The notes: generated by a model not told the origin, from the letters alone. 52,495 bases of DNA from Pseudomonadota bacterium (GCA_018261735.1 JAGTRM010000029.1:1-52495), one strand, 5' to 3'; shown: positions 1 to 11,378, counted from the first letter of the stretch. Translations and numbers: made by a program.

Positions 1-833
1 ACCGGGATGGCCTGGTTGGAGCCCAGGCGCTCCAGCGAGCGCTCCTGCAGCACGCGCAACAGCTTGATCTGCAACGGGATCGGCATGTTCTCGATTTCGT
101 CCAGAAACAAGGTGCCGCCGTTGGCGTGCTCGATCTTGCCGATGCGACGCTTGGCCGCACCGGTAAACGCACCCGATTCGTGGCCGAAAATCTCGCTTTC
201 GAACAGCGATTCCGGCAGGCCGCCGCAGTTGAGCGCAACGAAATTGCCGCTGCGGCGCGGGCTGGCGTCGTGCAGGCAGCGGGCGATCAGTTCCTTGCCC
301 GCGCCGGTCTCGCCTTCTATCAGCACATTGGCCTGGGTCGGGGCGAGGTCGGTCACGCGCTGGCGCACGCGCGCCATGCTGGGCGAGCGGCCGATGATGC
401 GCGATTCGATATTGTTCCGGTCATTCAACTGCCGGCGCAGCGCGCGCACTTCAAGCACCAGGGCGCGTTTTTCCAACGCGCGGCGGACGATATCGATCAG
501 GTTTTCCGGCGCGAAAGGTTTTTCCAGAAAATCGTGTGCGCCTTCTTTCATGGCCTGCACCGCAAGGCGGACATCGCCGTGGCCGGTCATCAGGATGACC
601 GGCAGCTCCGGATCAAGCTGTTGCACTTCATGCAGCAGATCCATGCCACTCATGCCGGGCAGCCAGATGTCGCTGACGATGATGCCGGGGTAATCGGGGG
701 TGATTTGCTGCAGGGCTGTTTCGGCGGAGCTGACGCCGGTGGCTGGAATGTTCTCGATCCGCAGTGCCTGCTCGCAGGCATGCAGCACATTGGGATCGTC
801 CTCGATCAACAAGATATCAAGAGTGTCAGCCAT
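1..833 (-). CDS. dctD: C4-dicarboxylate response regulator DctD (sigma-54 activator), 3' end outside window
   Basis: This encodes the first 277 residues of an NtrC-class response regulator, cut off by the window edge. Visible in order are a receiver domain (residues about 5-120, with the acidic pocket at EDD and a phospho-acceptor Asp in VSDIWLPG), a linker, and the start of an AAA+ sigma-54-interaction domain with Walker A GETGAGKE and the GAFTGA loop that contacts sigma-54. The C-terminal DNA-binding helix-turn-helix is not in view. The start overlaps the end of dctB by 8 bases and has a GGAGG ribosome site inside the dctB end, so the two are translationally coupled. By family knowledge it activates dctA-type transport genes when phosphorylated by DctB. 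The sigma-54 promoters at 7266-7280 and 10089-10103 are likely targets (inference). Confidence 0.93.
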   Translation of the reverse strand, partial: MADTLDILLIEDDPNVLHACEQALRIENIPATGVSSAETALQQITPDYPGIIVSDIWLPGMSGMDLLHEVQQLDPELPVILMTGHGDVRLAVQAMKEGAHDFLEKPFAPENLIDIVRRALEKRALVLEVRALRRQLNDRNNIESRIIGRSPSMARVRQRVTDLAPTQANVLIEGETGAGKELIARCLHDASPRRSGNFVALNCGGLPESLFESEIFGHESGAFTGAAKRRIGKIEHANGGTLFLDEIENMPIPLQIKLLRVLQERSLERLGSNQAIP

Positions 834-2715
834 TTTGCTCTCCTCCAAACCAGGCAGGTATTTCAAGAGTGAATAGCGCGCCGCCGTCGAGCATGTTTTT
901 GCCGGCCAGTGTTCCGCCGAAATCGCGCACGATGCCGGCCGAAATCGCGAGCCCCAGCCCGAGACCCACGCCGGGTTCCTTGGTGGTAAAGAAAGGCTCG
1001 AACAAATGTTTCTGTATTTGCTCGTTCAGGCCCGTTCCATGATCGCGCAATTGCAGGCGGACTTGCTCCGCATCTTGTTCGGCCAATATTTCCAGCTTGG
1101 GTTGTGCGGTGTTTTCCATGGCATCCAGCGCGTTGCTGATCAGATTGATCAGCACTTGTTCAAGTCTGACCGAATCGCACCAGACAAGTTTATCCTCGTC
1201 CGGAAACTGGATGTTGAGCCCGACTTTCCGGCGCTGTAACCGCGGTTCCAGCAAAAAAATGGCGTTGTCGATGGCTTTGCGCAGCGACGTGGGACTGGGC
1301 CTGCCTGAGGATTTGCGGGCGAAATCCTTCAGGTGGCCGGTGATTTGCGCCATCTGGCGCACCATCGTCCCGATGCGTTCCAGGTTGGATTCCACCTCGC
1401 CGTACTCGGCCCGCTGCTGCAGCCGCAGCGCATTGTGGGAGAGCACGTTCAGTGCCGCCAAAGGCTGGTTGATCTCGTGGGCGATGCTGGTGGAAAGCTG
1501 GCCGATGATGGCGAGCTTGCCGGCCTGGATCAGGCCATCCTGCGCTTCGCGCAAGGTTTTCTCGGCGCGGGCACGCTCATCCACCTCCTGCTGCAGGCGG
1601 GTGTTGGTGCTGGAGAGTTCCGCCGTGCGCTCGGTGACCTTGCGTTCCAGGTCATCATGCGCGCGCTGCAGGGCTTCGCGCGCGGCCAGGCGGTCTCGCA
1701 GCCGGCGGCGGCGCTCGTTGGCCATCATCAGGCAGATCAGCAGCAGCAGGGCGCCCATGCTGGCGAGCGCGCCCTGATTGCGCGCAATGTGCTCGAGCTG
1801 TGTGATCGGGGAAAACACGCGCAGACGCCAGGCGGTGCCGGGCAGTGCCTGGGTCTGGGTCATGAAGATGCCGGTTTCCGGAAACGGCGCGGCATCGGCA
1901 CGGCTTTGCGTGCGGGGAATCGAGACGATTTCGGTGCCGTGATCCAGTTGGCGCATGGTCTGGCCGGGAAACGACATCAGGGCGCGGCGGTTGTACTTGA
2001 AGGTCTGGTCGAAATTGCGCCGGGTGGCCTCGTCGAGCTCCCGTATCGCGCTGAACTTCCAGTCGCTCACCGAGGAGAGGATCACCACGCCGTTTTCGTC
2101 TTCCAGCAGGACAGGCGCTTCGACGCCGGACCAGGATTTTTCCAGCTGGTCCAGCGCCACCTTCACCACCGCGACCCCCGCAGTGCTTGCCGAGCCGTTC
2201 AGGGCCGAAGCCAGATAATAGCCGGGCTCGCCGATCGTGGTGCCGATACCGAAGAAACGGCCAGTACCGGATTCGATGGCGTCCTGATAATAGGGGCGAT
2301 AGGCCAGCTCGTCGCCAATGTAACTGTTCTGTTGCTGCCAGTTGCTGGAGGCGAGAACTTTGCCCTGGCGGTTGAGGATATAGATCGAAAGCGTCCCGGC
2401 GCGGGCATTGAGCTTTTCCAGATAGATATTGACCTGGCGCAGCAGGACGGGATCGTTCGGGCGGGCCAGCAGCTGGAGCACATCGTGCTCCAGCTCCAGC
2501 GTGGCAGGGAAATAGGCGTATTTTTCTATTTCCCGTTCCAGGCTGGCGGCGTAGACCTCCAGGCGATGCGTGCCCGTGGTTTGCAGATTGTCGAGTTCGT
2601 GCATTTCGCTGGCGCGATAGGCGACAAAACCCACGCCCAGCGCCAGGCAGAAAAGCAGGCTGGAACGGGCGATGTTTGCGGCTACGCGGGAAGGAATGCG
2701 CGACACGATGTGCAT
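826..2715 (-). CDS. dctB: C4-dicarboxylate sensor histidine kinase DctB
   Basis: This is a membrane sensor kinase of 629 residues. It has a first membrane segment at about residues 14-34, a periplasmic PAS/Cache-like sensor domain of about 250 residues, a second membrane segment near residue 310, and a coiled coil. The dimerisation domain follows, with the phospho-acceptor His in IAHEINQPL, and then the ATPase domain with N box (NLISNALDAM) and G boxes (GLGLGLAISAGIV). Together with the overlapping dctD it forms the two-component pair that senses external succinate, fumarate or malate. The frame stays open upstream into the fumarase gene. I chose the ATG at 2715 because it places a short basic N-terminus before the first membrane helix and avoids overlap; its ribosome site is weak. 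The gene lies 38 bases after the fumarase gene and may be cotranscribed with it. Confidence 0.93.
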   Translation of the reverse strand: MHIVSRIPSRVAANIARSSLLFCLALGVGFVAYRASEMHELDNLQTTGTHRLEVYAASLEREIEKYAYFPATLELEHDVLQLLARPNDPVLLRQVNIYLEKLNARAGTLSIYILNRQGKVLASSNWQQQNSYIGDELAYRPYYQDAIESGTGRFFGIGTTIGEPGYYLASALNGSASTAGVAVVKVALDQLEKSWSGVEAPVLLEDENGVVILSSVSDWKFSAIRELDEATRRNFDQTFKYNRRALMSFPGQTMRQLDHGTEIVSIPRTQSRADAAPFPETGIFMTQTQALPGTAWRLRVFSPITQLEHIARNQGALASMGALLLLICLMMANERRRRLRDRLAAREALQRAHDDLERKVTERTAELSSTNTRLQQEVDERARAEKTLREAQDGLIQAGKLAIIGQLSTSIAHEINQPLAALNVLSHNALRLQQRAEYGEVESNLERIGTMVRQMAQITGHLKDFARKSSGRPSPTSLRKAIDNAIFLLEPRLQRRKVGLNIQFPDEDKLVWCDSVRLEQVLINLISNALDAMENTAQPKLEILAEQDAEQVRLQLRDHGTGLNEQIQKHLFEPFFTTKEPGVGLGLGLAISAGIVRDFGGTLAGKNMLDGGALFTLEIPAWFGGEQNG

Positions 2716-2752
2716 GCCTGAAGTTGATCGAGCCGGTGGCTGCAGGAAATCG

Positions 2753-4270
2753 TCAGGTTGCTCCGACCGGGATTTTGCCGATTCTTTTCTGCCATTCCTT
2801 TGGGCCGCTGACATGAATGGCGTCCCCCAGAACATCCACCGCAACAGTGACCGGCATGTCTTGCACCTCGAACTCATAAATCGCTTCCATTCCCAAATCT
2901 GCAAAAGCCAGTACGCGCGCGGACTTGATCGCCCGGGAGACCAGATAGGCGGCGCCGCCCACGGCCATCAGGTAGACCGATCGGTGTTTCTTGATCGCAT
3001 CGATGGCGGCGGGGCCGCGCTCGGCCTTGCCGATCATGCCCAAGAGGCCGGTTTGCGCCAGCACCTGTTCGGTGAACTTGTCCATGCGCGTGGCGGTCGT
3101 CGGACCGGCGGGGCCGACGACTTCGTCGCGAACCGGATCAACCGGGCCGACGTAGTAGATGAACTTGCCGGCAAGGTCCACCGGCAGAGCTTCGCCGCGG
3201 TCGAGCATGTCGGTCATGCGCTTGTGGGCCGCGTCGCGCCCGGTGAGCATGCGGCCGGAGAGCAACAGCACGTCGCCCGGCTTCCAGGTGGCGACCTCTT
3301 CGCGGGTGACGGTATCGAGATTCACGCGCCGGCCCTTCGAGGTGTCATAGGTCAGCTTGGGCCAGTCTTCCAGCGCGGGCGGATCGAGGTAGACCGGGCC
3401 GCTGCCGTCGAGCACGAAATGGGCGTGACGGGTGGCGGCGCAGTTCGGGATCATCGCCACCGGCAGGTTGGCGGCATGGGTGGGGCAGTCGAGAATCTTG
3501 ACGTCGAGCACGGTAGTCAGTCCCCCCAGGCCCTGCGCGCCGATGCCCAGCGCGTTCACTTTTTCATAGAGTTCGATGCGCAGTTCTTCCGTGCGATTCT
3601 GCGGGCCGCGCGCGATCAGTTCCTGGATGTCGATGTGCGCCATCAAGGATTCCTTGGCAAGCAGCATGGCCTTCTCGGCCGTGCCGCCGATGCCGATGCC
3701 CAGCACGCCGGGCGGGCACCAGCCGGCGCCCATGGCGGGAATCGTCTTGAGCACCCAGTCGACGATCGAATCGGACGGGTTGAGCATGGCGAACTTGCTC
3801 TTGGCTTCCGACCCGCCGCCCTTGGCGGCGACGGTGATGTCCACGCGGTTGCCGGGAACGATGCGGGTGTGGATGACGGCCGGCGTGTTGTCGCGGGTAT
3901 TTTTGCGGCTGCCTGCCGGATTGGCCAGGACGGAGGCCCGCAACGGATTGTCCGGGTGGGTATAGGCGCGGCGAACGCCTTCGTTCACGGCGTCTTCCAG
4001 CGATCCGCTGAAGCCTTCCCAGCGCACATCCATGCCGACGTCGAGAAAGACGGTGACGATGCCGGTATCCTGGCAAATCGGTCGGCGGCCTTCGGCACAC
4101 AGGCGCGAGTTGATCAGGATCTGCGCCATGGCGTCCTTGGCGGCCGGATTCTGTTCGGCTTCCCAGGCGCGGACCAGGCTCTGGATGAAATCGGCCGGAT
4201 GGTAATAGCTGATGTATTGCAGCGCGGCCGCGATGCTGTCGACGAGATCATGCTGGCGGATGGCGGTCAT
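2753..4270 (-). CDS. fumA: Class I fumarate hydratase (iron-sulfur)
   Basis: This is a 505-residue iron-sulfur fumarase that interconverts fumarate and malate in the cytosol. The length matches class I single-chain fumarases. The cysteines expected to hold the 4Fe-4S cluster are visible in PICQDTG, GWCPPG and NCAATRHAHF. The second half carries the beta-type domain (LTGRDAAHKRM, YYVGPVDPVRDEVVGPAGPT). The start at 4270 is chosen for the GGAGA ribosome site and the typical N-terminus; the frame runs open a further 86 codons upstream without homology. It lies downstream of aspA and dctA on the same strand, so fumarate released by aspartase or imported by DctA can pass to malate. A terminator-like hairpin sits directly before its ribosome site. 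Confidence 0.95.
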   Translation of the reverse strand: MTAIRQHDLVDSIAAALQYISYYHPADFIQSLVRAWEAEQNPAAKDAMAQILINSRLCAEGRRPICQDTGIVTVFLDVGMDVRWEGFSGSLEDAVNEGVRRAYTHPDNPLRASVLANPAGSRKNTRDNTPAVIHTRIVPGNRVDITVAAKGGGSEAKSKFAMLNPSDSIVDWVLKTIPAMGAGWCPPGVLGIGIGGTAEKAMLLAKESLMAHIDIQELIARGPQNRTEELRIELYEKVNALGIGAQGLGGLTTVLDVKILDCPTHAANLPVAMIPNCAATRHAHFVLDGSGPVYLDPPALEDWPKLTYDTSKGRRVNLDTVTREEVATWKPGDVLLLSGRMLTGRDAAHKRMTDMLDRGEALPVDLAGKFIYYVGPVDPVRDEVVGPAGPTTATRMDKFTEQVLAQTGLLGMIGKAERGPAAIDAIKKHRSVYLMAVGGAAYLVSRAIKSARVLAFADLGMEAIYEFEVQDMPVTVAVDVLGDAIHVSGPKEWQKRIGKIPVGAT

Positions 4271-4284
4271 GGTGCGTCTCCACG

Positions 4285-4312
4285 AAAAAAATGGCTGTGT
4301 GAGCAACCATTT
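4285..4312 (-). terminator. Hairpin with T-run between dctA and the fumarase start
   Basis: On the minus strand a 9-bp stem (AAATGGTTG/CAGCCATTT, one G-U pair) with a 6-base loop is followed by seven T residues. It ends only about 15 bases before the fumarase start codon. A second GC-rich hairpin (TCGCGCC/GGCGCGA) lies at 4344-4373. Either the first hairpin ends the aspA-dctA message, or it acts as a leader attenuator that leaves less fumarase message. Confidence 0.6.
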
Positions 4313-4391
4313 GAAAATATTGTTTTTAACCAGACTGGCGATATCGCGCCCCCGTCCGGGGACAGAGGCGCGATGATGTTGCTGGCTACAT

Positions 4392-5696
4392 TCAGGCTTT
4401 TTCTGGCACGGCGACGGGGTCGAACGGATCCAGTGCCGGAACATTGTCGGCATCGTCGCCAACGGTTTCACCGAGCTGGCCTTCCCACTTGGCCACGACG
4501 GCGGTGGCAATGCTGTTGCCGACCACATTGATGGCGGTGCGGCCCATGTCGAGGAACTGGTCGATCGCCATGATCAGCAGCAGGCCGGATTCCGGCAGGT
4601 TGAACATCGGCAGGATGGCGGCCACCACAACCAGCGAGGCGCGTGCCACGCCGGCCATGCCCTTGCTGGAGATCATCAGCACGGCCAGCAGGGTGATCTG
4701 CTGCGAGATCGGCATGTCGATGCCGTAGGCCTGGGCGATGAAGATCACTGCGAAGGACTGGTACAACATCGAACCGTCGAGGTTGAACGAGTAGCCCAGC
4801 GGCAGCACGAAGCTGGTGATCTTGTTGCTGGCGCCGAATTTCTGCAGCTGTTCCATGGTCTTCGGATAGGCGGCTTCACTGCTGGCGGTGGAGAAGGCCA
4901 GCAACATCACGCTGCGCATCATCTGCATCAGGGTAAACACGCGACGGCCCAGGAACAGCCAGCCGGCGAAGACCAGCAGCACGATCAGACCCGCCAGACC
5001 GAGATAGAAGCTGCCGATCAGCTTGCCGTAGGTGCCGAGTACACCGATGCCCTGCGTGGCAATGGCAGCACCCATCGCGGCAAACACGCCGATCGGGGCG
5101 AACTGCATCACGAAGTCGGTGACCTTGATCATGACGTGCACCAGTTCGTCGGTGAACTTGGTGATCGTGCTGGCCGTCTTGCCCGGCAGGGAAGCAATCG
5201 CCAGACCAAAGAAGATCGAGAAGATCAGGATCTGCAGGATCTGGTTGCCGGCGAAGGCTTCAAAGATGCTCTTCGGGAAAACATTGAGCAGGAAGGTATT
5301 GAAAGACAGCGACTTGGTGGCAAGGTTGGTCACTGCGTTGGCGGCCGGCAGCGGCATGTTCAGGCCCGCGCCGGGCTGGAGCACGTTGGCCAGAATGCAG
5401 CCCACCAGCAGCGAGACGATCGAAGCCGTGACGAACCACAGAAGCGATTTGACGCCGACACGGCCGACCGACTTGCTGTCGCCCATGTTGGCAATGCCCG
5501 AAACCACGGTGCTGAACACCAGCGGGGCAATGATCATCTTGATCAGGCGCAGGAAGATATCGCTGGCCAGCGAGAAGTAGCCCGCGGTTTCCTTCAGCGC
5601 GGCCGGAGAGAGTTGCATCTTGTTGACGGTGTAACCGGCAACCACACCCAGAAGCATGCCGATCATGATCCGGATGGTGAGTTTGTTTGCGTTCAT
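4392..5696 (-). CDS. dctA: C4-dicarboxylate transport protein DctA
   Basis: This is a 434-residue proton- or sodium-coupled symporter of the DAACS family that imports fumarate, succinate, malate and often aspartate across the inner membrane. The family features are visible: multiple hydrophobic helices, the re-entrant loop region with YSFNLDGSMLY, the SSKGMAGV loop, and the substrate and cation site segment GRTAINVVGNSIAT. The length is normal. It starts 30 bases after aspA, so both probably share the sigma-54 promoter upstream of aspA. DctB/DctD in the same cluster are its expected regulators. Confidence 0.97.
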   Translation of the reverse strand: MNANKLTIRIMIGMLLGVVAGYTVNKMQLSPAALKETAGYFSLASDIFLRLIKMIIAPLVFSTVVSGIANMGDSKSVGRVGVKSLLWFVTASIVSLLVGCILANVLQPGAGLNMPLPAANAVTNLATKSLSFNTFLLNVFPKSIFEAFAGNQILQILIFSIFFGLAIASLPGKTASTITKFTDELVHVMIKVTDFVMQFAPIGVFAAMGAAIATQGIGVLGTYGKLIGSFYLGLAGLIVLLVFAGWLFLGRRVFTLMQMMRSVMLLAFSTASSEAAYPKTMEQLQKFGASNKITSFVLPLGYSFNLDGSMLYQSFAVIFIAQAYGIDMPISQQITLLAVLMISSKGMAGVARASLVVVAAILPMFNLPESGLLLIMAIDQFLDMGRTAINVVGNSIATAVVAKWEGQLGETVGDDADNVPALDPFDPVAVPEKA

Positions 5697-5726
5697 TGGA
5701 GTGTCCTTGAGTGCAAATTGTCGAAG

Positions 5727-7175
5727 TTATTGCTTAACTGCCGATGACTTCATGATGTGGTTCTGAAACAGACACGGTTGCGTCAGCACTTCCGGCTTGA
5801 GGATTTCAGCCAGTTGTTCCGCGCTCAGCAGGCCTTTTTCCAGCACCAGCTCGGCCACGCCGCGACCGCTGGCGAGCGCCAGCTGGGCGATTTCGGTGGC
5901 ATTGGCGTAGCCGATGTACGGGTTGAGCGCGGTGACGATGCCAATGGAATCCTCGACGCTCTTGTACAGGCGTTCGACATTGGCGGTGATGCCGACGATG
6001 CACTTGTCGGCCAGCACGCGGCAGCCCGTTTCCAGGTGCGCTGCGCTCTTGAACAGGCTGTGGGCAATGATCGGTTCGAAGGCGTTGAGCTGGAGCTGGC
6101 CGCCTTCGGCCGCCATGGTCACGGTCATGTCGTTGCCGATCACTTCGAAGGCGATCTGGTTCACGACTTCCGGGATCACCGGGTTGACCTTGCCCGGCAT
6201 GATGCTGGAGCCGGCCTGCATCGGTGGGAGGTTGATTTCGCCCAGACCCGCGCGCGGGCCGCTGGAGAGCAGGCGCAAGTCGTTGCAGACCTTGGACAGC
6301 TTGACCGCGACGCGTTTCAATACACCGGAGATCTGCACGAAGCAGCCGCAATCCTGCGTGGCTTCGATCAGGTTGACCGAGGTCAGCAGCGGAATGCCGG
6401 TGATCTGCGTCAGGTGGCGGCGCACGATTTCGGCGTAGTCCGGGTGCGAGGTGATGCCGGTGCCGATCGCGGTGGCGCCGAGGTTGATCTCGCACAGCAG
6501 GCGTTTGACTTCGCGTACGCGCTCGATGTCTTCGCCGAGCATGATCGCGTAGGTGGAGAACTCCTGGCCCAGCGTCATCGGCACCGCGTCCTGCAACTGG
6601 GTGCGGCCCATTTTCAGCACGTGCTTGAATTCTTCGGCCTTGGCTTCGAAACTGCCGCGCAGGTAGTCCATCGCTTCGATCAGGTTGCTCAGGCCCTTGT
6701 AGGTGGCGAGCCGCAGCGCAGTCGGATAGACGTCGTTGGTCGACTGGCTCATGTTGACGTCTTCGTTCGGGTGCAGCTTGGCGTAATCGCCTTTCTGCGC
6801 GCCCATCAGTTCCAGCGCCAGGTTGGTCACCACCTCGTTGGCATTCATGTTGGTCGACGTGCCAGCGCCGCCCTGGATCACATCGACCACGAACTGGTCA
6901 TGCAGCTTGCCGGCGCGGATCGCTTCGCCGGCCTGGACGATGTAGCTGGTTTTTTCAGCGCTGAGATAACCGAGTTCGTGGTTGGCACGTGCGGCCGCCA
7001 TCTTGATTTCGGCCAAGGCGTTGATCAAGTCGGGGTAGATCGAAATGGGAATGCCGGTGATCGGAAAGTTTTCCAGCGCGCGCAGGGTATGCACGCCGTA
7101 ATAGGCTTGCGCGGGGACATCGCGGTTGCCCAGCAGATCATGTTCGCTGCGTGTAGCCGGTTTGGATGTACTCAT
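5727..7175 (-). CDS. aspA: Aspartate ammonia-lyase (aspartase)
   Basis: This is a 482-residue cytosolic enzyme of the fumarase/aspartase superfamily that splits L-aspartate into fumarate and ammonia. The superfamily signature loop GSSIMPGKVNP is present at about residue 320, as are the substrate-binding segments TSTNMNANEV and MSQSTNDVYPTA. These forms, and the strong match through LGATAIGTGI, favour aspartase over class II fumarase. It is the first gene of a likely aspA-dctA operon and has a clear sigma-54 promoter about 90 bases upstream of the start. With the divergent periplasmic asparaginase and the downstream fumarase it makes a route from asparagine to malate. Confidence 0.95.
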   Translation of the reverse strand: MSTSKPATRSEHDLLGNRDVPAQAYYGVHTLRALENFPITGIPISIYPDLINALAEIKMAAARANHELGYLSAEKTSYIVQAGEAIRAGKLHDQFVVDVIQGGAGTSTNMNANEVVTNLALELMGAQKGDYAKLHPNEDVNMSQSTNDVYPTALRLATYKGLSNLIEAMDYLRGSFEAKAEEFKHVLKMGRTQLQDAVPMTLGQEFSTYAIMLGEDIERVREVKRLLCEINLGATAIGTGITSHPDYAEIVRRHLTQITGIPLLTSVNLIEATQDCGCFVQISGVLKRVAVKLSKVCNDLRLLSSGPRAGLGEINLPPMQAGSSIMPGKVNPVIPEVVNQIAFEVIGNDMTVTMAAEGGQLQLNAFEPIIAHSLFKSAAHLETGCRVLADKCIVGITANVERLYKSVEDSIGIVTALNPYIGYANATEIAQLALASGRGVAELVLEKGLLSAEQLAEILKPEVLTQPCLFQNHIMKSSAVKQ

Positions 7176-7265
7176 GACTTTTCCTCTTTAAAAATAGTGA
7201 TTGCTCTGTTTTTGAGCGCGCTGGGAATGCCTCTCGTTAGGTGGGCCTTGCGCCCCCTATCTAAT

Positions 7266-7280
7266 GCACGCTTCGTGCCA
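7266..7280 (-). promoter_or_regulatory. Sigma-54 promoter of aspA-dctA
   Basis: Read on the minus strand this is TGGCAC-GAAGC-GTGC. The -24 element is perfect, the 5-base spacer places GG and GC exactly as sigma-54 requires, and one base differs in the -12 element (GTGC for TTGC). The -12 end lies about 90 bases before the aspA ATG. Nearly the same 15-mer precedes the asparaginase gene. DctD, encoded in this cluster, is the natural activator (inference). Confidence 0.8.
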
Positions 7281-7324
7281 TGAAAAAAAGCAGGATTGAA
7301 TTAATTTATATTGTTGATTTATAA

Positions 7325-7367
7325 AGGGTTTAATGTTTTATTTGTGGCGGTAAACCGTTTAAACCCT
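7325..7367. promoter_or_regulatory. Inverted repeat upstream of the aspA sigma-54 promoter
   Basis: A perfect 9-bp inverted repeat AGGGTTTAA ... TTAAACCCT with a 25-base spacer lies 45-87 bases upstream of the -24 element. That is where sigma-54 activators usually bind. It is a candidate upstream activating site for DctD; the assignment rests on position only. Confidence 0.4.
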
Positions 7368-7771
7368 ATTGGCATCGTTGAAAAGTCGTGAGGCCCGAGC
7401 CCGCTGGTCACCGACAAAACGGTTTGTCTGCAGATGGAGGGGTGCCTTGCCTGAAAAAATGAGTACGAACCGTGCCGGGATTGCCGTCATTCGATCCAGA
7501 TCGGGGATGGCTTGCGGGGAGAGCAGACGGGGGCACAACGCATTGCTGAATGGATTGCCGGGAGTCGGTCATTGCGCAAGGCGCTGACGCAAGCGGAGAG
7601 CGCGAGAGATCCCGCGATACGACGGCGTCGCCTTGGGAGCGCTTATGACGCAGCCCCTGGCGAGCTAGGCTTTGATGGAACGCGGTGAAAGGGAAACACC
7701 CGGCGGCCGGTATTGCGCCGCCCGGTCAGAAGCCAAGGGGACCCTAAGGCATCAAACACGAATTCAGAGGA
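7368..7771. other. 404-base stretch without a convincing gene
   Basis: No frame here resembles a known protein and none has a good ribosome site. On the minus strand, downstream of the chemoreceptor gene, an imperfect GC-rich stem (about 7699-7726, CCGGGCGGC paired across a bulge) followed by TGTTT may be the chemoreceptor terminator. Confidence 0.4.
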
Positions 7772-9634
7772 TCAGACGCGAAAGCGCGAGAACATTTCCT
7801 GTAACTCCAACGCGGCCTCGCCCAGCACGGACAAATTGCCATGCACCGTTTGCAGCGAATTGTCGCTGTCGATGATGCGTCCATTGATGCGTTCGGTGCT
7901 TTGCGCAATCATGGTCGTGGCATTGTGCTGCTCGCTGGTCGACAAGGAAATCTCGTTCATTTTCGCCACGACGCTTTGCATTGAAACCCGGATATCGGCA
8001 ATGCGCAGCGCCGCGCTCTGCGTCAATTCAGCGCCGCCGTCCACCAGGCTCACGGTATGCTGCATGCTGCTGACGGCATCGCTGGTTTCTGCGCGTATGG
8101 CGCTCACCATGCGGGCGATTTCCTGCGTCGCTTGGGTGGTTCGTTCCGCCAGCTTGCGCACTTCATCGGCCACCACGGCAAAGCCGCGGCCCATATCCCC
8201 GGCGCGCGCCGCCTCGATCGCAGCATTGAGCGCCAGCAGATTGGTCTGGTCGGCAATATCCTTGATCACATTGGTGATGCCGGAAATTTGCTGCGAACGC
8301 TGGTCGAGCGCAGACAACATGCTCGACAAGCCCTTGACTGCGTCGACGGTATGCGCGATTTCCTGCGCGATTTTTCCGATGTCGGCGGCGCTGTCGCAGG
8401 AAATGGCATCGGTGCTCGTCACCAGTGTGTCGGCCTCGCCGGCCGCATCGGCAATATGCGAAATGCTGACGCTGATTTGTTCCAGGGTTGCCGCATTCGA
8501 GCTCGTGACATCGGAAATTTCGCGCGAGTCTTCCGCCATTTTCCCCATGGCGCTCCCCAGGTTTTCCACGCCGCCGATCACGCGGTCGGCCTCGGTTTTC
8601 ACCGCATGGAACATGCGCTGCAAATGATCGATGAAGGTATTGAAGGCCGCGGCGGTTTCGGCGATTTCGTCCTTTCCCTGGACTTCGATGCGGCGCGTCA
8701 GATCGCCTTCGCCCAGGGAAATCTCACGCATGGCCCGGTTCAGGCCATGCAGGCCCTTGAGCATGCCGGCAATCGGCACCAGAATAGCTAGCGCCACAAG
8801 CACAATCACCACAATGGTTTGCAACACCTTGAGCATCGGCTGCGATACGACCGCAGCATCCATGGCGATCCCCATGAGCCAGTCCGTCCCTTCCACCGGA
8901 ACGATCTGAACGTACATCGATCTGCCTTCGATGAGTACTTCCTGGGTATTTCCGCTCTCAGCAGCCGCATTCAGCCGGGCCAGGGTCAGCTCGGGGGCGC
9001 TCTGGGTCAGGGGTTTGAGCGTCAGTTGCGGATCCGGATGGGCAATGACATTACCGTTTTTGTCGGCGAGAAAGGCAAAGCCTTCGCCCCTGAGCTTGAT
9101 CGAGAGGACCGTCTTGGCCAGATCGTCGATGGGAATGTCGCCGCCGACAACCGCCTTGAGCACGCCATCGTTAAATACCGGCGAAAAAAAGGTCACGCGC
9201 AGCTTGCCATTGCTCGAAGCAATATAGGGCGCGCTGACGCCTGCCTTGCCGGTCGATACGGCCAGCTGGTACCAGGGCCGGGCAACGGGATCGTAGCCCG
9301 GTTTCTGCGCGTGGCCGTCCGAGTAGACGATGTGATGGTCGGGATAACCGATGTAGCTCAGTGAAAAACCGCCCCCCTCGTTCAGGCGCGCGAGCATCGG
9401 AATCGGGTCGGGCATATTTGCCAAGGCGTTGCCAGCCAGCGTGGATTGCAATTTGTCGGCATGCCAGCGCCCCACAAAGGCGGAATATCCGTGTGCGGTG
9501 CCCGAGAGTTCGTGATCCACTCCTTCGACCATGCCGCGTCGCATCTGGCCGTAGACCAGCACGGCGATCAGCGTGCTGACGATGACCATCAGGAGTGCAA
9601 CAAACACGATCAACTTTGCTTTTAAAGACCGCAT
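7772..9634 (-). CDS. Methyl-accepting chemotaxis protein with dCache sensor
   Basis: This is a transmembrane chemoreceptor of 620 residues. It has a first membrane helix (residues about 5-28), a periplasmic double-Cache ligand domain (about 35-275), a second helix (about 283-303), a HAMP linker, and a long cytoplasmic signalling coiled coil with the conserved hairpin tip [19 protein letters not shown]. It would bind an extracellular ligand and control CheA. The start at 9634 was chosen because the basic segment MRSLKAK leads straight into the first helix and GAGGAAAA precedes it; an ATG at 9691 is possible. It sits between the aspartate operon and the asparaginase, so amino-acid or C4-acid ligands are plausible, but nothing in the sequence proves the ligand. 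Confidence 0.92.
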   Translation of the reverse strand: MRSLKAKLIVFVALLMVIVSTLIAVLVYGQMRRGMVEGVDHELSGTAHGYSAFVGRWHADKLQSTLAGNALANMPDPIPMLARLNEGGGFSLSYIGYPDHHIVYSDGHAQKPGYDPVARPWYQLAVSTGKAGVSAPYIASSNGKLRVTFFSPVFNDGVLKAVVGGDIPIDDLAKTVLSIKLRGEGFAFLADKNGNVIAHPDPQLTLKPLTQSAPELTLARLNAAAESGNTQEVLIEGRSMYVQIVPVEGTDWLMGIAMDAAVVSQPMLKVLQTIVVIVLVALAILVPIAGMLKGLHGLNRAMREISLGEGDLTRRIEVQGKDEIAETAAAFNTFIDHLQRMFHAVKTEADRVIGGVENLGSAMGKMAEDSREISDVTSSNAATLEQISVSISHIADAAGEADTLVTSTDAISCDSAADIGKIAQEIAHTVDAVKGLSSMLSALDQRSQQISGITNVIKDIADQTNLLALNAAIEAARAGDMGRGFAVVADEVRKLAERTTQATQEIARMVSAIRAETSDAVSSMQHTVSLVDGGAELTQSAALRIADIRVSMQSVVAKMNEISLSTSEQHNATTMIAQSTERINGRIIDSDNSLQTVHGNLSVLGEAALELQEMFSRFRV

Positions 9635-11252
<1,618 letters not shown>

Positions 11253-11292
11253 TCGCCGGTCCGGGGCAACGCTCCGGCCGAAGGCAACGCAA

Positions 11293-11333
11293 CAAGGGCA
11301 CATCGCAGCAAGGCGATGTGCCCTTGTTTTTTT
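11293..11333 (+). terminator. Rho-independent terminator after ansB
   Basis: A perfect 14-bp stem (CAAGGGCACATCGC / GCGATGTGCCCTTG) with a 6-base loop is followed by seven T residues. It lies 40 bases after the ansB stop and 45 bases before the end of the convergent regulator gene. Confidence 0.95.
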
Positions 11334-11378
11334 GGCGAGGGTTTGGCGATCAAGCCGATATGAGCCGTTCCCCGCTAT

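Noticed and set aside
1333..2721. Long plus-strand open frame opposite dctB
   Set aside because: It is a shadow of the histidine kinase gene, with His- and Gln-rich composition typical of the reversed frame.
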